DNA of 64,000 nucleotides from Planctomycetota bacterium (lineage in GTDB: Bacteria; Planctomycetota; UBA8742; UBA2392), in NCBI GenBank assembly GCA_020845475.1, contig JADLFN010000039.1:62001-126000 (forward strand), written 5' to 3'. Shown here piece after piece: positions 53,025 through 61,067 of this stretch. Position 1 is the stretch's first letter; each line of letters starts with the position of its first letter. A program made the position numbers and the translations under genes. The notes under the pieces are model-generated. The model made no database searches and was not told where the DNA came from. It worked only from the letters and a program-made list of their open reading frames with translations.

Positions 53025-53753
53025 CTATTCGGCTGACTCGGTTTCATCCGCGGGCGGTAACCTGATTTCGTCATCGCTCTCTTCAACACGTTCAGACAAT
53101 CCCGCGTTGATGATCTCTTCTTTGGTCGGCCAAAGTGGTGGCCACACATCGTGCGCCGCACCGCAGGGCAACATGCCCTCGCGCTTTGGCGCAAGCGCCA
53201 AATCAACCCACTCTGCCTCGCACTCTTCACAAATCGCAAAAAGGCGTCCGTCGCTTCGCTTGGCCACGCATACCATACCTTGTTCGCACGACGGGCATTC
53301 GCCGAGATCGTATTGTTTGATGCGTTTGAAGGTCCCCCTTTCCGGCGCCACGACCGGCTCGAGTAGGTGTTTCAAACTTCTCGTTGTGTCAAGAAATGGA
53401 ATCGTTTCCTGGTCTTTGAGCCAGAAAACATCTCCGATCGACCACCTGGTCCTCATTTCGTCCCGGGGAATGGCGGGGCCGCGCTTCTGCAGTTGCGCCT
53501 CCACGATTCCCAGCAGCTGCAATAATTCCTTGGTTGCAAAGTAACTTGACGCGATGGTCTCCAGGTTTAGGTCCACCACGCCGGGCGCGTACTGCGCCCA
53601 CTGCAGGTGCCATCTTTCCAGATGCGGAGAAACGCTGGGAAACGCAGCCGGCGTGCGGCTCCATTCGTCAACCACCATGCGAGCGACCACCAGCAAGGTG
53701 GTGTCTTCAAACAAGGCGTGGCGTACGCCCACAACCTGAGTCGTCCAGCCCAT
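53025..53753 (-). CDS. Hypothetical protein with zinc-ribbon-like segment
   Basis: 242 aa from the ATG at 53753, preceded by GAGG; the track start at 53831 lacks a ribosome binding site. The N-terminal 150 residues are soluble and not recognised. The C-terminal half contains GECPSCEQGMVCVAKR and ICEECEAEW, a pair of CxxC motifs of zinc-ribbon type, then an acidic tail. Base composition looks somewhat lower in GC than the flanking genes. Confidence 0.72.
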   Translation of the reverse strand: MGWTTQVVGVRHALFEDTTLLVVARMVVDEWSRTPAAFPSVSPHLERWHLQWAQYAPGVVDLNLETIASSYFATKELLQLLGIVEAQLQKRGPAIPRDEMRTRWSIGDVFWLKDQETIPFLDTTRSLKHLLEPVVAPERGTFKRIKQYDLGECPSCEQGMVCVAKRSDGRLFAICEECEAEWVDLALAPKREGMLPCGAAHDVWPPLWPTKEEIINAGLSERVEESDDEIRLPPADETESAE

Positions 53754-53842
53754 CTTTTGCCTCGCGGGTGGGATGAGTCTAGTGCCAGTGCGGCCTCCCG
53801 TCACGGCCTGCGCAAGCCGCAGGCGATGCACTTCGAGCCGAA

Positions 53843-54274
53843 TTACAGGAGAGGTTCAATCCAACTCAGCCACGCCAGCCGCGAAGCCACCGCGATTGCC
53901 GAGCCCACGGCCGCCAGCGCCAGCCAGATCAGCACCGTCATCAGCACGCTGCGCCGCCAGCGGGCGCGCTCCGTTTCATCGGCGTTCTGAGGCGGCGCTT
54001 CCAGCCTCATGCGCCGCAGCAGCAGCCGCAACGTTAGCGGAAATTTGCGATCCAGCATGTTCATCCAGCCGCGCGCGCGCTCGCTTGAGGCGGCCATCAG
54101 CGGCATGCCAATCAGCAGGAACGGAAAGCCGGGCAGCACCGGCAGAATCACGCCCAGAACGCCGTAAACCACCAGCAGACCGCCAATCACAAACAGCACC
54201 GCGCGCACGATCAAGCCGCGCCTGGTGGTCGTGGGCGCAAACAATTCGCCAAGCTCGTCGGGTTCGTGGCCCAT
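53843..54274 (-). CDS. YbaN/DUF454-like membrane protein
   Basis: 143 aa from the ATG at 54274; the track ORF extends further upstream antisense to the next gene. The pattern AVLFVIGGLLVVYGVLGVILPVLPGFPFLLIG is characteristic of the DUF454/YbaN family (two or three TM segments), with a final TM VLIWLALAAVGSAIAVAS. Function is not established. It is divergent from the 54408 gene. Confidence 0.82.
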   Translation of the reverse strand: MGHEPDELGELFAPTTTRRGLIVRAVLFVIGGLLVVYGVLGVILPVLPGFPFLLIGMPLMAASSERARGWMNMLDRKFPLTLRLLLRRMRLEAPPQNADETERARWRRSVLMTVLIWLALAAVGSAIAVASRLAWLSWIEPLL

Positions 54275-54407
54275 GCCGTGTGCGCAATTCAAGCCAAAGA
54301 AAGGCTGCGCGATAGTGGCAAGGTGAAGGGACGGGCCCATCCCCTGACGCTTCGCCCGGTTTTGTCGCAGCACGTTGTACGCTTTGGGCATCCCTAAGGA
54401 GAAAGCC

Positions 54408-54974
54408 ATGAGCAACCCATACCGTGCCGAACAAACATCGAAGGAAGAACTCGCGCGCCAGCGCGAAGAAATGCACCAGCGCAGACTCGCCGACGCCCGC
54501 GAGGTACTGGGCAGCTTTGCGCAAGGCGAGCCCGGCCACGAGTTCGCCAAGAAATCCATGGAGGCCTGCCTGGGCTCGCTCCATGTCCCGGAACTCGAGC
54601 GCGAGATTCAATCCCTCGACCTGATCATCAAAAGCGGCGACCAGTCGCGCGAACTCGAGCAACTTATCACCGCCAAGAACCTCGAGCTCCTCAAGAAGGG
54701 CGAAGAGCCCCTGCCCTGCCGCGTGCCCGTCAGCGCGGCTACGCACCTGCGCGCGATTCGCGAGAGAGAGGTGCGCCGCAAGCAGATCAAGGAATTGACG
54801 GAGAAAGCGCTGATCGACGTTGCTGATTACGTCATGGACACGATGAAGCAGATCAAGAAGGACGCCCAGCAAACCGGCCATACACCGCCCCAGGCCGGCG
54901 CCAGGCAAGCCGAGCCGGCCACAGGAGAAACCAAAGCCACGCCCCAGGTGGCGGCGACCTCGAAGGTCGGCTAA
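54408..54974 (+). CDS. Hypothetical coiled-coil protein
   Basis: 188 aa from the ATG at 54408, behind a strong AAGGAG ribosome binding site. Soluble, helical and charged throughout (SKEELARQREEMHQRRLADAR, then LVVP-free coiled segments), with a Pro/Ala/Thr-rich tail of about 35 residues. No family recognised. The long intergenic repeat region follows. Confidence 0.75.
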   Translation: MSNPYRAEQTSKEELARQREEMHQRRLADAREVLGSFAQGEPGHEFAKKSMEACLGSLHVPELEREIQSLDLIIKSGDQSRELEQLITAKNLELLKKGEEPLPCRVPVSAATHLRAIREREVRRKQIKELTEKALIDVADYVMDTMKQIKKDAQQTGHTPPQAGARQAEPATGETKATPQVAATSKVG

Positions 54975-55115
54975 GGAGCGTGAACAGGGGCAAAGCCCGC
55001 ACGCTCAACCACGGCCTGACTCGACCAGGGCAGAAGGGCTCGAGAGATCTTTGACAATTGAGTGGCTGGTGGTTGGTGGTTGGTGATTTGCGGATCACGC
55101 ACAGTCCCGCCAGCC

Positions 55116-55139
55116 TGCCCTGAGCAAAGTCGAAGGGCC
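55116..55139. repeat. CCCTGAGC..GTCGAAGGG palindromic element, second copy
   Basis: TGCCCTGAGCAAAGTCGAAGGGCC is the same element as at 22378-22401, differing only in the centre. It flanks the outer edge of a larger inverted repeat. Confidence 0.75.
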
Positions 55140-55140
55140 A

Positions 55141-55434
55141 AGGCTTGTCTTTACACACAACTTTCGGCGAATCGCTGTTGTGAGCCTGCGGAGCAGGCGG
55201 CGAAAAGTAGCGTGGGGCGGAAGCCCCACGAATTCACGGCAAGAAAAACGTCCAAGCCCGCGAAGCGGGCGACGCGGTGTTTGCACGACTTGCACAGAAA
55301 GCGCCGCCCGCTCCGCAGGCTTGACCTTCCCGGAAACGCCGGGTTCGAGGGGCTTCCGCCCCTCGCTATTGAACATCGCCTGCTCCGCAGGCTCAAAGTC
55401 AATTGCCCCACGCGTTGTTTGTAAAGACAAGCCT
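55141..55434. repeat. 294-nt nested inverted repeat
   Basis: The outer arms AGGCTTGTCTTTACACACAA... (55141-55161) and the reverse complement at 55414-55434 match in 20 of 21 bases. Inside, GCCTGCGGAGCAGGC (55184-55198) is mirrored exactly at 55378-55392, with nearly equal offsets (22 and 21 nt). Further hairpins such as GTGGGGC..GCCCCAC and AGCCCGCGAAGCGGGC lie between. The 770-nt gap 54975-55744 holds no gene I can support; 55044-55093 also carries a TGGTTGGTGG word array. Confidence 0.85.
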
Positions 55435-55744
55435 GTAAAGGCGGGGAGCCGTTTCGGCACGCGAAAAACACTCCGCGTTGACACACGGGACTGTTGTGGC
55501 GCTGGCTAACAAACCCAAGGCAACACCAAGCCCACGAAGCCACAAGGCCACAAAGAAAGCCAAGGCCAAGCCGCGCGTTGCTAATGTGAGTTGCGCAAAC
55601 CGGGGAATGAACGCCGTGGTTTTGCAAAGCCCGGCTACGGCCCAAGTCAACGCAGGGGAGTGTTTATCTCCGGCCAATGCGCCGGAAATCTGTGCAACTG
55701 ATTCGGGCGGAGCGCACAAAACACCCGCTGCGATTACTAGCCAT

Positions 55745-56593
55745 ATGAAAGCTGAGTCCTGCGAGTTTCGAATTGATGAAGACTTTGCCCACCTGCTCTT
55801 TGAGGAGGGAGAAGGCGTACGCTTGGGCACATCGGTTCGAAAGGTGGTTGTTCGAACCGATGACCCCAAATATCGGCGCGTCGGCGAGTTGCAACACTTT
55901 CTCAATTCTACTGAGGGAAAGCCTTTCTTTTACGGTTGGAAATTCCATCGGGTCTTTGACAAGTCGGAACTCGCAACAGCCGAGAGGTTTCATGTCGAGT
56001 TCCTGAAGCACTTCGAACCAGCGGGCGAAGAGAACGGTACTCGATACGATGAAGATTCCGGTTGCCCTGCGTGCGGGTCGGGAGCGATACAGATAGGCCC
56101 ATTGGTTCTGCCGGCGCGACGGCTGCCAAAATCAGTGGATTTCGCGAGCACAATTGGAGGCGAAAAAGTCGCGTCTGCGCGCGCGAAGAGGATTTTCGAG
56201 CGCGAGCGCATTTCGGGTGTCGAGTTTGGCCCAATCGTCTCCCCCGGGAAGGTTGACGATCAGAACGGTGGGTGGTTTCAGCTCACCATCAAGTCCGCAA
56301 CGGTTAGCGTAGTCCCGCCTACCCTCTTTGGAATTGGTCCGTTTGATATGGATGACGAAGGAATGTACCGCTGCCCTGCTGGCGATAAGCTCGGGTTGAA
56401 TCGGCTCTCAGTAGTCACGATTGAACGGGCAACACAGGGAAAGACAGATTTCATCAGTTCAGCGGGCTACGTTGGCGTCCGACGCGGGTTACTTCGACCC
56501 GAACGATTGATCTTCGTATCTCAGAAAGTGCGGCAACTTATTGAATCGGAACGGCTCAGAGGGCTGTCGTTGGAGGTCGCGCAGCTTACGTGA
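55745..56593 (+). CDS. Hypothetical protein, possible CxxCG-type immunity-like protein
   Basis: 282 aa from the ATG at 55745. The track ORF from 55478 includes repeat-derived sequence, but I cannot exclude a start there. It is soluble, with EDSGCPACGSGAIQ at about residue 114 and a later RCPAGDKLG, near a double CxxCG pattern. The layout recalls CxxCG-motif proteins of polymorphic-toxin immunity systems, but the second motif is incomplete, so this is only a suggestion. GC is lower than in the neighbours. No toxin partner is adjacent. Confidence 0.65.
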   Translation: MKAESCEFRIDEDFAHLLFEEGEGVRLGTSVRKVVVRTDDPKYRRVGELQHFLNSTEGKPFFYGWKFHRVFDKSELATAERFHVEFLKHFEPAGEENGTRYDEDSGCPACGSGAIQIGPLVLPARRLPKSVDFASTIGGEKVASARAKRIFERERISGVEFGPIVSPGKVDDQNGGWFQLTIKSATVSVVPPTLFGIGPFDMDDEGMYRCPAGDKLGLNRLSVVTIERATQGKTDFISSAGYVGVRRGLLRPERLIFVSQKVRQLIESERLRGLSLEVAQLT

Positions 56594-56712
56594 GTAGCAT
56601 TGTCCGCCTGAACAATGACTGGGAGTGGATGATTGATTAGTTCGGGTGGAGTAACGGCCCCTTCTTTGGGGCGGCTACTAGTGGTGCGAATCGTCGGGTG
56701 GAGGGGAGGCGC

Positions 56713-56761
56713 GGAGCTAGGCCCTCCGGGCCTAGTCACTAGGGCCGGAGGCCCTAGCTCC
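56713..56761. repeat. Paired hairpins CTAGGCCC/CTAGGGCC
   Basis: Two adjacent 19-nt perfect hairpins, CTAGGCCC-TCC-GGGCCTAG and CTAGGGCC-GGA-GGCCCTAG, are separated by a few bases and enclosed by GGAG/CTCC. They are almost reverse complements of each other. The rest of the 56594-56877 gap holds no gene I can support. Confidence 0.85.
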
Positions 56762-56877
56762 AAGCTTGCTGAACCCGGCGCGGTCGGCCCCGCGTCCGCG
56801 GCGCTGGCGATTTTTTTGCGTGGCTTGCAGACGAATGGACGGCTTACTTGCGTAAGCCGCTCCCTCCGTTTGGCGGG

Positions 56878-57396
56878 TTACTCGGCTTCGCGGATGTCGG
56901 GCAGCGTGCGGTGTTTGCCTTCGATGTCCATGCCGTAGCCGACCAAAAACGCGTCGCGCTCGAGGTCGAAGGCTACGTAATCGCAATCGAACTTCACTTT
57001 GCGCCGCGCGCGCTTGTCCACGGCCACGGCATACTTCAATGAGCGCGGGCCCTGCGCGCGGATGGCTTCGTCGAGCGCGCTCAGCGTTGTGCCCGTGTCG
57101 ACCAAATCCTCGATCACCAGCACGTCGTAGCCGCTGCAGTTGGGCAACTGGCCGCGAAACAGTGGCGCGCCCGAACTTTTGGCGCCGACGTAACTCGTCA
57201 GCCTCACGAAATCGAGCTCCGGCTCCAGCGCGGCTATGCGCCGGATCAGGTCGCTGGCGAAAAAGAATCCGCCGCGCAGCACGACAAGGCAGAGCATGCG
57301 CTTGCCCTTGTAGTCCTTGAGGATTTGCGAAGCGAGCGCATCAAGGCGCTTGGCGATCTGGGCTTCAGAGAAGAGCACTTTCTTGGGCGCGGGCAT
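56878..57396 (-). CDS. hpt: Hypoxanthine phosphoribosyltransferase
   Basis: 172 aa, the usual length. It salvages hypoxanthine and guanine using PRPP in the cytoplasm. The PRPP-binding motif is DVLVIEDLVDTGTTLSAL. Upstream, CLVVLRGGFFFASDLIRRI and FVRLTSYVGAKSSG, and downstream DCDYVAFDLERDAFLVGYGMD, are all typical. TAGAAC ends 6 nt before the ATG, with no Shine-Dalgarno. Confidence 0.96.
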   Translation of the reverse strand: MPAPKKVLFSEAQIAKRLDALASQILKDYKGKRMLCLVVLRGGFFFASDLIRRIAALEPELDFVRLTSYVGAKSSGAPLFRGQLPNCSGYDVLVIEDLVDTGTTLSALDEAIRAQGPRSLKYAVAVDKRARRKVKFDCDYVAFDLERDAFLVGYGMDIEGKHRTLPDIREAE

Positions 57397-57402
57397 GGGC
57401 GT

Positions 57403-57408
57403 GTTCTA
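57403..57408 (-). promoter_or_regulatory. -10 box TAGAAC upstream of hpt
   Basis: TGCTAGAAC (extended -10) ends 6 nt before the hpt ATG (minus strand). The spacer ACGCCC has no ribosome binding site. Confidence 0.6.
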
Positions 57409-57445
57409 GCACGAAGCGCGCGCATGTTCGAGGGTTTCACGGCAT

Positions 57446-57525
57446 GAGAGATGGAGAGATGGCAAAGGCACTTGCGGCATACCGTCTCTGCAATCGCTCC
57501 ATCTCTCAAACACTCCATCTCTCCC
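57446..57525. repeat. GAGAGATGG inverted repeat, copy 1
   Basis: GAGAGATGGAGAGATGGCAA faces CTCCATCTCTCAAACACTCC. Imperfect tandem words of GAGAGATGG form both arms. First of four copies in successive intergenic gaps. Confidence 0.85.
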
Positions 57526-57687
57526 TGTGGCGTTACCGAATGCGCCCGTGCTGCCAGTTCTCGGGCGTGCGCCCTGCCCCGCGGGAAAGCGAGAAACATG
57601 CGCGCGCTGCCAGCGACTAATGCTCGTGCGGCACGAAGCCGCGAAAACTGAATCAGCCGGGCGCTGCCCGACTCACGGGAGAAAGCC

Positions 57688-58347
57688 ATGTTCAAGCCAC
57701 TTGCAGTCATTATCGGAGCCACCATCCTCAGTCTGGGTGCCAGCGACGCGCACGCCCAGCGACACTCACCGGGGCGCAACCCAAGACGCGCCCCGGAAAT
57801 TGTCCAGCCGCGCCAGCAGGTTCGGCACGAGCGTGTCTGGGTTGAGGATTTCGAGTTGGTCGAGGAGCGTTACCAGGAAGAGGGCCGCTTCGAAATGCGC
57901 GAGCGCCAGGTCTGGATCGAAGAGCAGCACATCACCGTGCACGAGCGCTTCCTGGTGCCGGAAAAAAAGGTGATCGTGACCGAGCGCGTGCTGGTGCCGG
58001 AGCAGAAGATACTCGTCGATAAGAAGGTGCGCGTGAAGGGCCAGTTTGTGGAGTACAACGAAACCATGCACTTCGCGACGGGCTCATGCTTCACGTTCCG
58101 GAGAATCAAGTACGTCCCGGAGCACGACGAAATCCGCAAGGTCGAGAAATGCATCCCCGCGCATTACGTCGAACGCCAGGTTGAGAAGTGCATCCCCGCG
58201 CACGAGGAATGCCGCGAAGTGGTCAAGTGCATCCCCGGCCACTTTGAGACCGTGTGCGAGAAGGTGTTCGTGCCGGGCTGCATCAAGACGCGCATGGTCA
58301 AGAAGTGCATCGGCGGGCACTACGAGATTCGCGCGGTGTGCCGGTAA
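57688..58347 (+). CDS. Secreted 13-residue tandem-repeat Cys/His protein
   Basis: 219 aa. A signal peptide (about residues 1-24, ending DAHAQ) is followed by a chain of 13-residue repeats from RVWVEDFELVEER onward. Repeats in order include YQEEGRFEMRERQ, VWIEEQHITVHER, FLVPEKKVIVTER, VLVPEQKILVDKK, then Cys/His forms VEKCIPAHYVERQ, VEKCIPAHEECRE, VVKCIPGHFETVC, EKVFVPGCIKTRM and VKKCIGGHYEIRA. No known repeat family was recognised; beta-solenoid or metal-binding is conjecture. The upstream leader ACGGGAGAAAGCC is shared with its paralogue at 58619. Outside-cell function unknown. Confidence 0.85.
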   Translation: MFKPLAVIIGATILSLGASDAHAQRHSPGRNPRRAPEIVQPRQQVRHERVWVEDFELVEERYQEEGRFEMRERQVWIEEQHITVHERFLVPEKKVIVTERVLVPEQKILVDKKVRVKGQFVEYNETMHFATGSCFTFRRIKYVPEHDEIRKVEKCIPAHYVERQVEKCIPAHEECREVVKCIPGHFETVCEKVFVPGCIKTRMVKKCIGGHYEIRAVCR

Positions 58348-58350
58348 AAC

Positions 58351-58439
58351 GGAGAGATGGAGAGTTTGAGAGATGGCAATGGCCTGAACGGTGCACTGAA
58401 GTGGCCATCTCTCAAACTCTCGAACACTCCATCGCTCGG
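58351..58439. repeat. GAGAGATGG inverted repeat, copy 2
   Basis: GAGAGTTTGAGAGATGGC on the left is matched perfectly by GCCATCTCTCAAACTCTC on the right, with further imperfect GAGAGATGG words outside. Second of four copies. Confidence 0.85.
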
Positions 58440-58585
58440 CCCCACAAACTGCCGGATTTCCGGCGGAGGCTGCCAGAGTTCAAGCACATAAGTATATGTA
58501 CAATAAAGAGTTACGCATAGTTCGCTGTGTGGGTTATCTTTCAAAAGCGTGCAGCAAGGGTGCTGCGCAGGGACCAGAAAATCAG

Positions 58586-58602
58586 GTCGGGCCAGGCCCG
58601 AC
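58586..58602 (+). promoter_or_regulatory. Leader hairpin upstream of repeat protein
   Basis: GTCGGGCC-A-GGCCCGAC is a perfect 8-bp palindrome, 16 nt before the start codon and just before the conserved ACGGGAGAAAGCC-type leader. The paralogue at 57688 has a weaker CGGGC-GCT-GCCCG hairpin in the same place. It may affect translation or mRNA stability. Confidence 0.5.
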
Positions 58603-58618
58603 TTACCGGGAGAAAGCC

Positions 58619-59317
58619 ATGTTCAAACCACTCGCACTGTTAGCAGGCGTCGCGATGCTCAGCCTCGGCGCGACGGCCGCCAGCGCCCAGGTCAGCGTCA
58701 GGGTTGGCCGCGGGAATGTTGAGGTAAAGGTTGGCAAGGAGAAGGAAGAGCGGCGCGACAACGGCCGCGATCGAGGGGTCGGCCAGGAGCGCGTGTGGGT
58801 CGAGGATTTCGAATGGGTTGAGGAGCGCTACCAGGAGGCGGGCCACTGGACGCACGTCGAGAAACAGGTGTGGGTGCCCGACCAGCACGTGACCGTGACC
58901 GAGCGCGTCTATGTTGAAGAACAGCACGTGTGGGTGACCGAGCGCGTGCTCGTACCGGCGCGGCATTACACGGTCGAGGAAAAGGTGTACGTGGCGGGCC
59001 AGCACGTCAGCAAGCGCGTGGCCCGGCGCGACCGCTGCGGGAACATTTACTACGTCAATGAGTGTGTGTGGGTGCCGGCGCACTACGAATGCCGCCAGGT
59101 CGAGAAGTGCGAGCCCGCGCACTACGTGGACAAGCGCGTGAAGAAGTGCATCCCCGCGCACTACGAGGACAAGCAGGTGTGCAAGGTGATCCCCGGCCAC
59201 TACAAGACAGTCTGCGAGCGCGTGTTTGTCGAGGGTTGCTGGAAGACCAAGAAGGTCAAGAAGTGCATCGGCGGCCACTGGGAAGTGCGCGCCAGAAAGG
59301 ACAACTGCGGGCGCTAG
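58619..59317 (+). CDS. Secreted 13-residue tandem-repeat Cys/His protein (paralogue)
   Basis: 232 aa from the ATG at 58619, with CGGGAGAAAGCC directly upstream as in the paralogue; the track start at 58496 lies in repeat sequence. The signal peptide ends TAASAQ. After a basic stretch, 13-residue repeats run to the end: RVWVEDFEWVEER, YQEAGHWTHVEKQ, VWVPDQHVTVTER, VYVEEQHVWVTER, VLVPARHYTVEEK, VYVAGQHVSKRVA, then VEKCEPAHYVDKR, VKKCIPAHYEDKQ, VCKVIPGHYKTVC, ERVFVEGCWKTKK, VKKCIGGHWEVRA. It is a clear duplicate of the 57688 gene, and more aromatic. Confidence 0.86.
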   Translation: MFKPLALLAGVAMLSLGATAASAQVSVRVGRGNVEVKVGKEKEERRDNGRDRGVGQERVWVEDFEWVEERYQEAGHWTHVEKQVWVPDQHVTVTERVYVEEQHVWVTERVLVPARHYTVEEKVYVAGQHVSKRVARRDRCGNIYYVNECVWVPAHYECRQVEKCEPAHYVDKRVKKCIPAHYEDKQVCKVIPGHYKTVCERVFVEGCWKTKKVKKCIGGHWEVRARKDNCGR

Positions 59318-59338
59318 TCAGCCGACCGGCCCAAGCGC

Positions 59339-59379
59339 GCAAGACGCGGAGAGAGCACTCTCCGCGTCTTGCCTATTTG
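59339..59379 (+). terminator. Terminator after repeat protein gene
   Basis: A perfect 15-bp stem GCAAGACGCGGAGAG / CTCTCCGCGTCTTGC with an AGCA loop lies 21 nt after the stop. The T tract is short (CTATTTG). Confidence 0.75.
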
Positions 59380-59419
59380 TGGCCCGTGCGTCCATGGCAC
59401 AATCTGTGCGGAGAGACCT

Positions 59420-59878
<459 letters not shown>

Positions 59879-59883
59879 GGCCT

Positions 59884-59963
59884 GAGAGTTTGAGAGATCG
59901 AGAGATGGCAACAGCAGTCTTGGCTTTTGCGATCTCTCCATCTCTCCAACGCTCGATCTCGCT
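59884..59963. repeat. GAGAGATGG inverted repeat, copy 3
   Basis: GAGAGTTTGAGAGATCGAGAG on the left faces CGATCTCTCCATCTCTCCAAC on the right. Third of four copies, between the EVE gene and the dehydrogenase. Confidence 0.8.
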
Positions 59964-59967
59964 GTAG

Positions 59968-60933
59968 CTAAACCACGCGGTTCTTTGGCTCGCGCCCCTG
60001 CAGCACGTCGATCACGGCCTGTGCGCACATCAAGCCCATGGTCTCGCGCGTTTCGTGAGTCGCGCTGCCGATATGGGGCAGCAGCACCACGTTCTTGAGT
60101 TCCGCCAGCCCCGGCGCGAGTGCCGGTTCGTTCTCGTACACATCAAGCCCCGCGCCCGCGATCGTGCCGGCCTTTAGCGCCGCCACCAGCGCGATTTCAT
60201 CCACAACGGGGCCGCGCGCGGTATTGACCAGGCACGCCGTGGGCTTCATCAGCGCAAGCGCGCGGCTGTCAATCAGATGCCGCGTCTGCGCCGTGAGCGG
60301 GCAGTGCACACTGACAAAATCGCTCTCGCGCAGCAGCTCATCGAGCGTTTTCCATTGTGCGCCGGTCTCGCGCTCGAGCTCGGGCCGGCGCTGCCTGTTG
60401 CAATACAGGATTTTGCAGTCAAAGCCGCGCGCGAGCGTGGCGGCCACGCGCGCGCCGATGCGCCCCGCGCCAACGATGCCCGCAGTCTTGCCGTAGAGCC
60501 CCTGCCCGAGGTGAAACAGCGGCGCCCAGCCCGTGAACTGACCTTGACGTGTCAAGGCATCGCCCTCGATGAAGCGGCGCGCGCAGGCGAGCATCAGGCC
60601 CAGCGCGGTCTCGGCTGTCGCATCGGTCAGTATAATGGGCGTGTTGGTAACGGCGATTCCGCGCTCTTTGGCGATGTCGAGCGCGATGTTGTTGGTGCCG
60701 ACCGCGTAATTGGCGATCACGCGCAGCTTCGGCAGCGCGTCAAGTATTGACGCGTCAATAGTATCGGCCAGGGTGCAGATCACGGCGTCGGCGTCGCGCC
60801 CGCGCTCGAGCAGTTCGCCGCGCAGCATCACGCGCTCGGCCTCATGGAGCACAAGCGCGGAGCCTGGCAGCTCGCGCTCGAGCAGCTCAAGAGCGGACGC
60901 GGGAATCGCGCGGGTAATCAAGATGGTGTGCAC
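59968..60933 (-). CDS. D-isomer-specific 2-hydroxyacid dehydrogenase
   Basis: 321 aa from a GTG at 60933, preceded by a TACAAT box; the track start at 61005 is inside a repeat. The family reduces 2-ketoacids with NAD(P)H. The NAD-binding GIVGAGRIGARVAATL has the GxGxxG fingerprint. Catalytic Arg is in VNTARGPVVDE-preceding context, with Glu and His in LAELKNVVLLPHIGSAT. The most likely activity is glyoxylate/hydroxypyruvate reductase, but phosphoglycerate or other substrates are possible. No ACT domain is present. Confidence 0.9.
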   Translation of the reverse strand: MHTILITRAIPASALELLERELPGSALVLHEAERVMLRGELLERGRDADAVICTLADTIDASILDALPKLRVIANYAVGTNNIALDIAKERGIAVTNTPIILTDATAETALGLMLACARRFIEGDALTRQGQFTGWAPLFHLGQGLYGKTAGIVGAGRIGARVAATLARGFDCKILYCNRQRRPELERETGAQWKTLDELLRESDFVSVHCPLTAQTRHLIDSRALALMKPTACLVNTARGPVVDEIALVAALKAGTIAGAGLDVYENEPALAPGLAELKNVVLLPHIGSATHETRETMGLMCAQAVIDVLQGREPKNRVV

Positions 60934-60939
60934 GGCGGG

Positions 60940-60945
60940 ATTGTA
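60940..60945 (-). promoter_or_regulatory. -10 box TACAAT for GTG start
   Basis: GCTACAAT ends 6 nt before the GTG at 60933 (minus strand). The spacer CCCGCC has no ribosome binding site. Confidence 0.55.
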
Positions 60946-60959
60946 GCGTGGTTCAGGGT

Positions 60960-61060
60960 ATAGAGAGATGGAACGTTGGAGAGTTTGAGAGGTGGCAAGA
61001 ACCAAGCCTGAGAGTGGATCCGCCGCTGCGGTCTCTGCAACTCTCGGACATTCCGACTCC
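60960..61060. repeat. GAGAGATGG inverted repeat, copy 4
   Basis: AGAGAGATGGAACGTTGGAGAG (from about 60962) and the right side GTCTCTGCAACTCTCGGACATT (61031-61052) are the most diverged copy. It lies between the dehydrogenase and the response regulator. Confidence 0.75.
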
Positions 61061-61067
61061 CGGTGTT

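Noticed and set aside
55044-55093. TGGTTGGTGG array as a G-quadruplex or CRISPR-like repeat
   Set aside because: Too short, no spacers, and it fits the general word-array pattern of these gaps.
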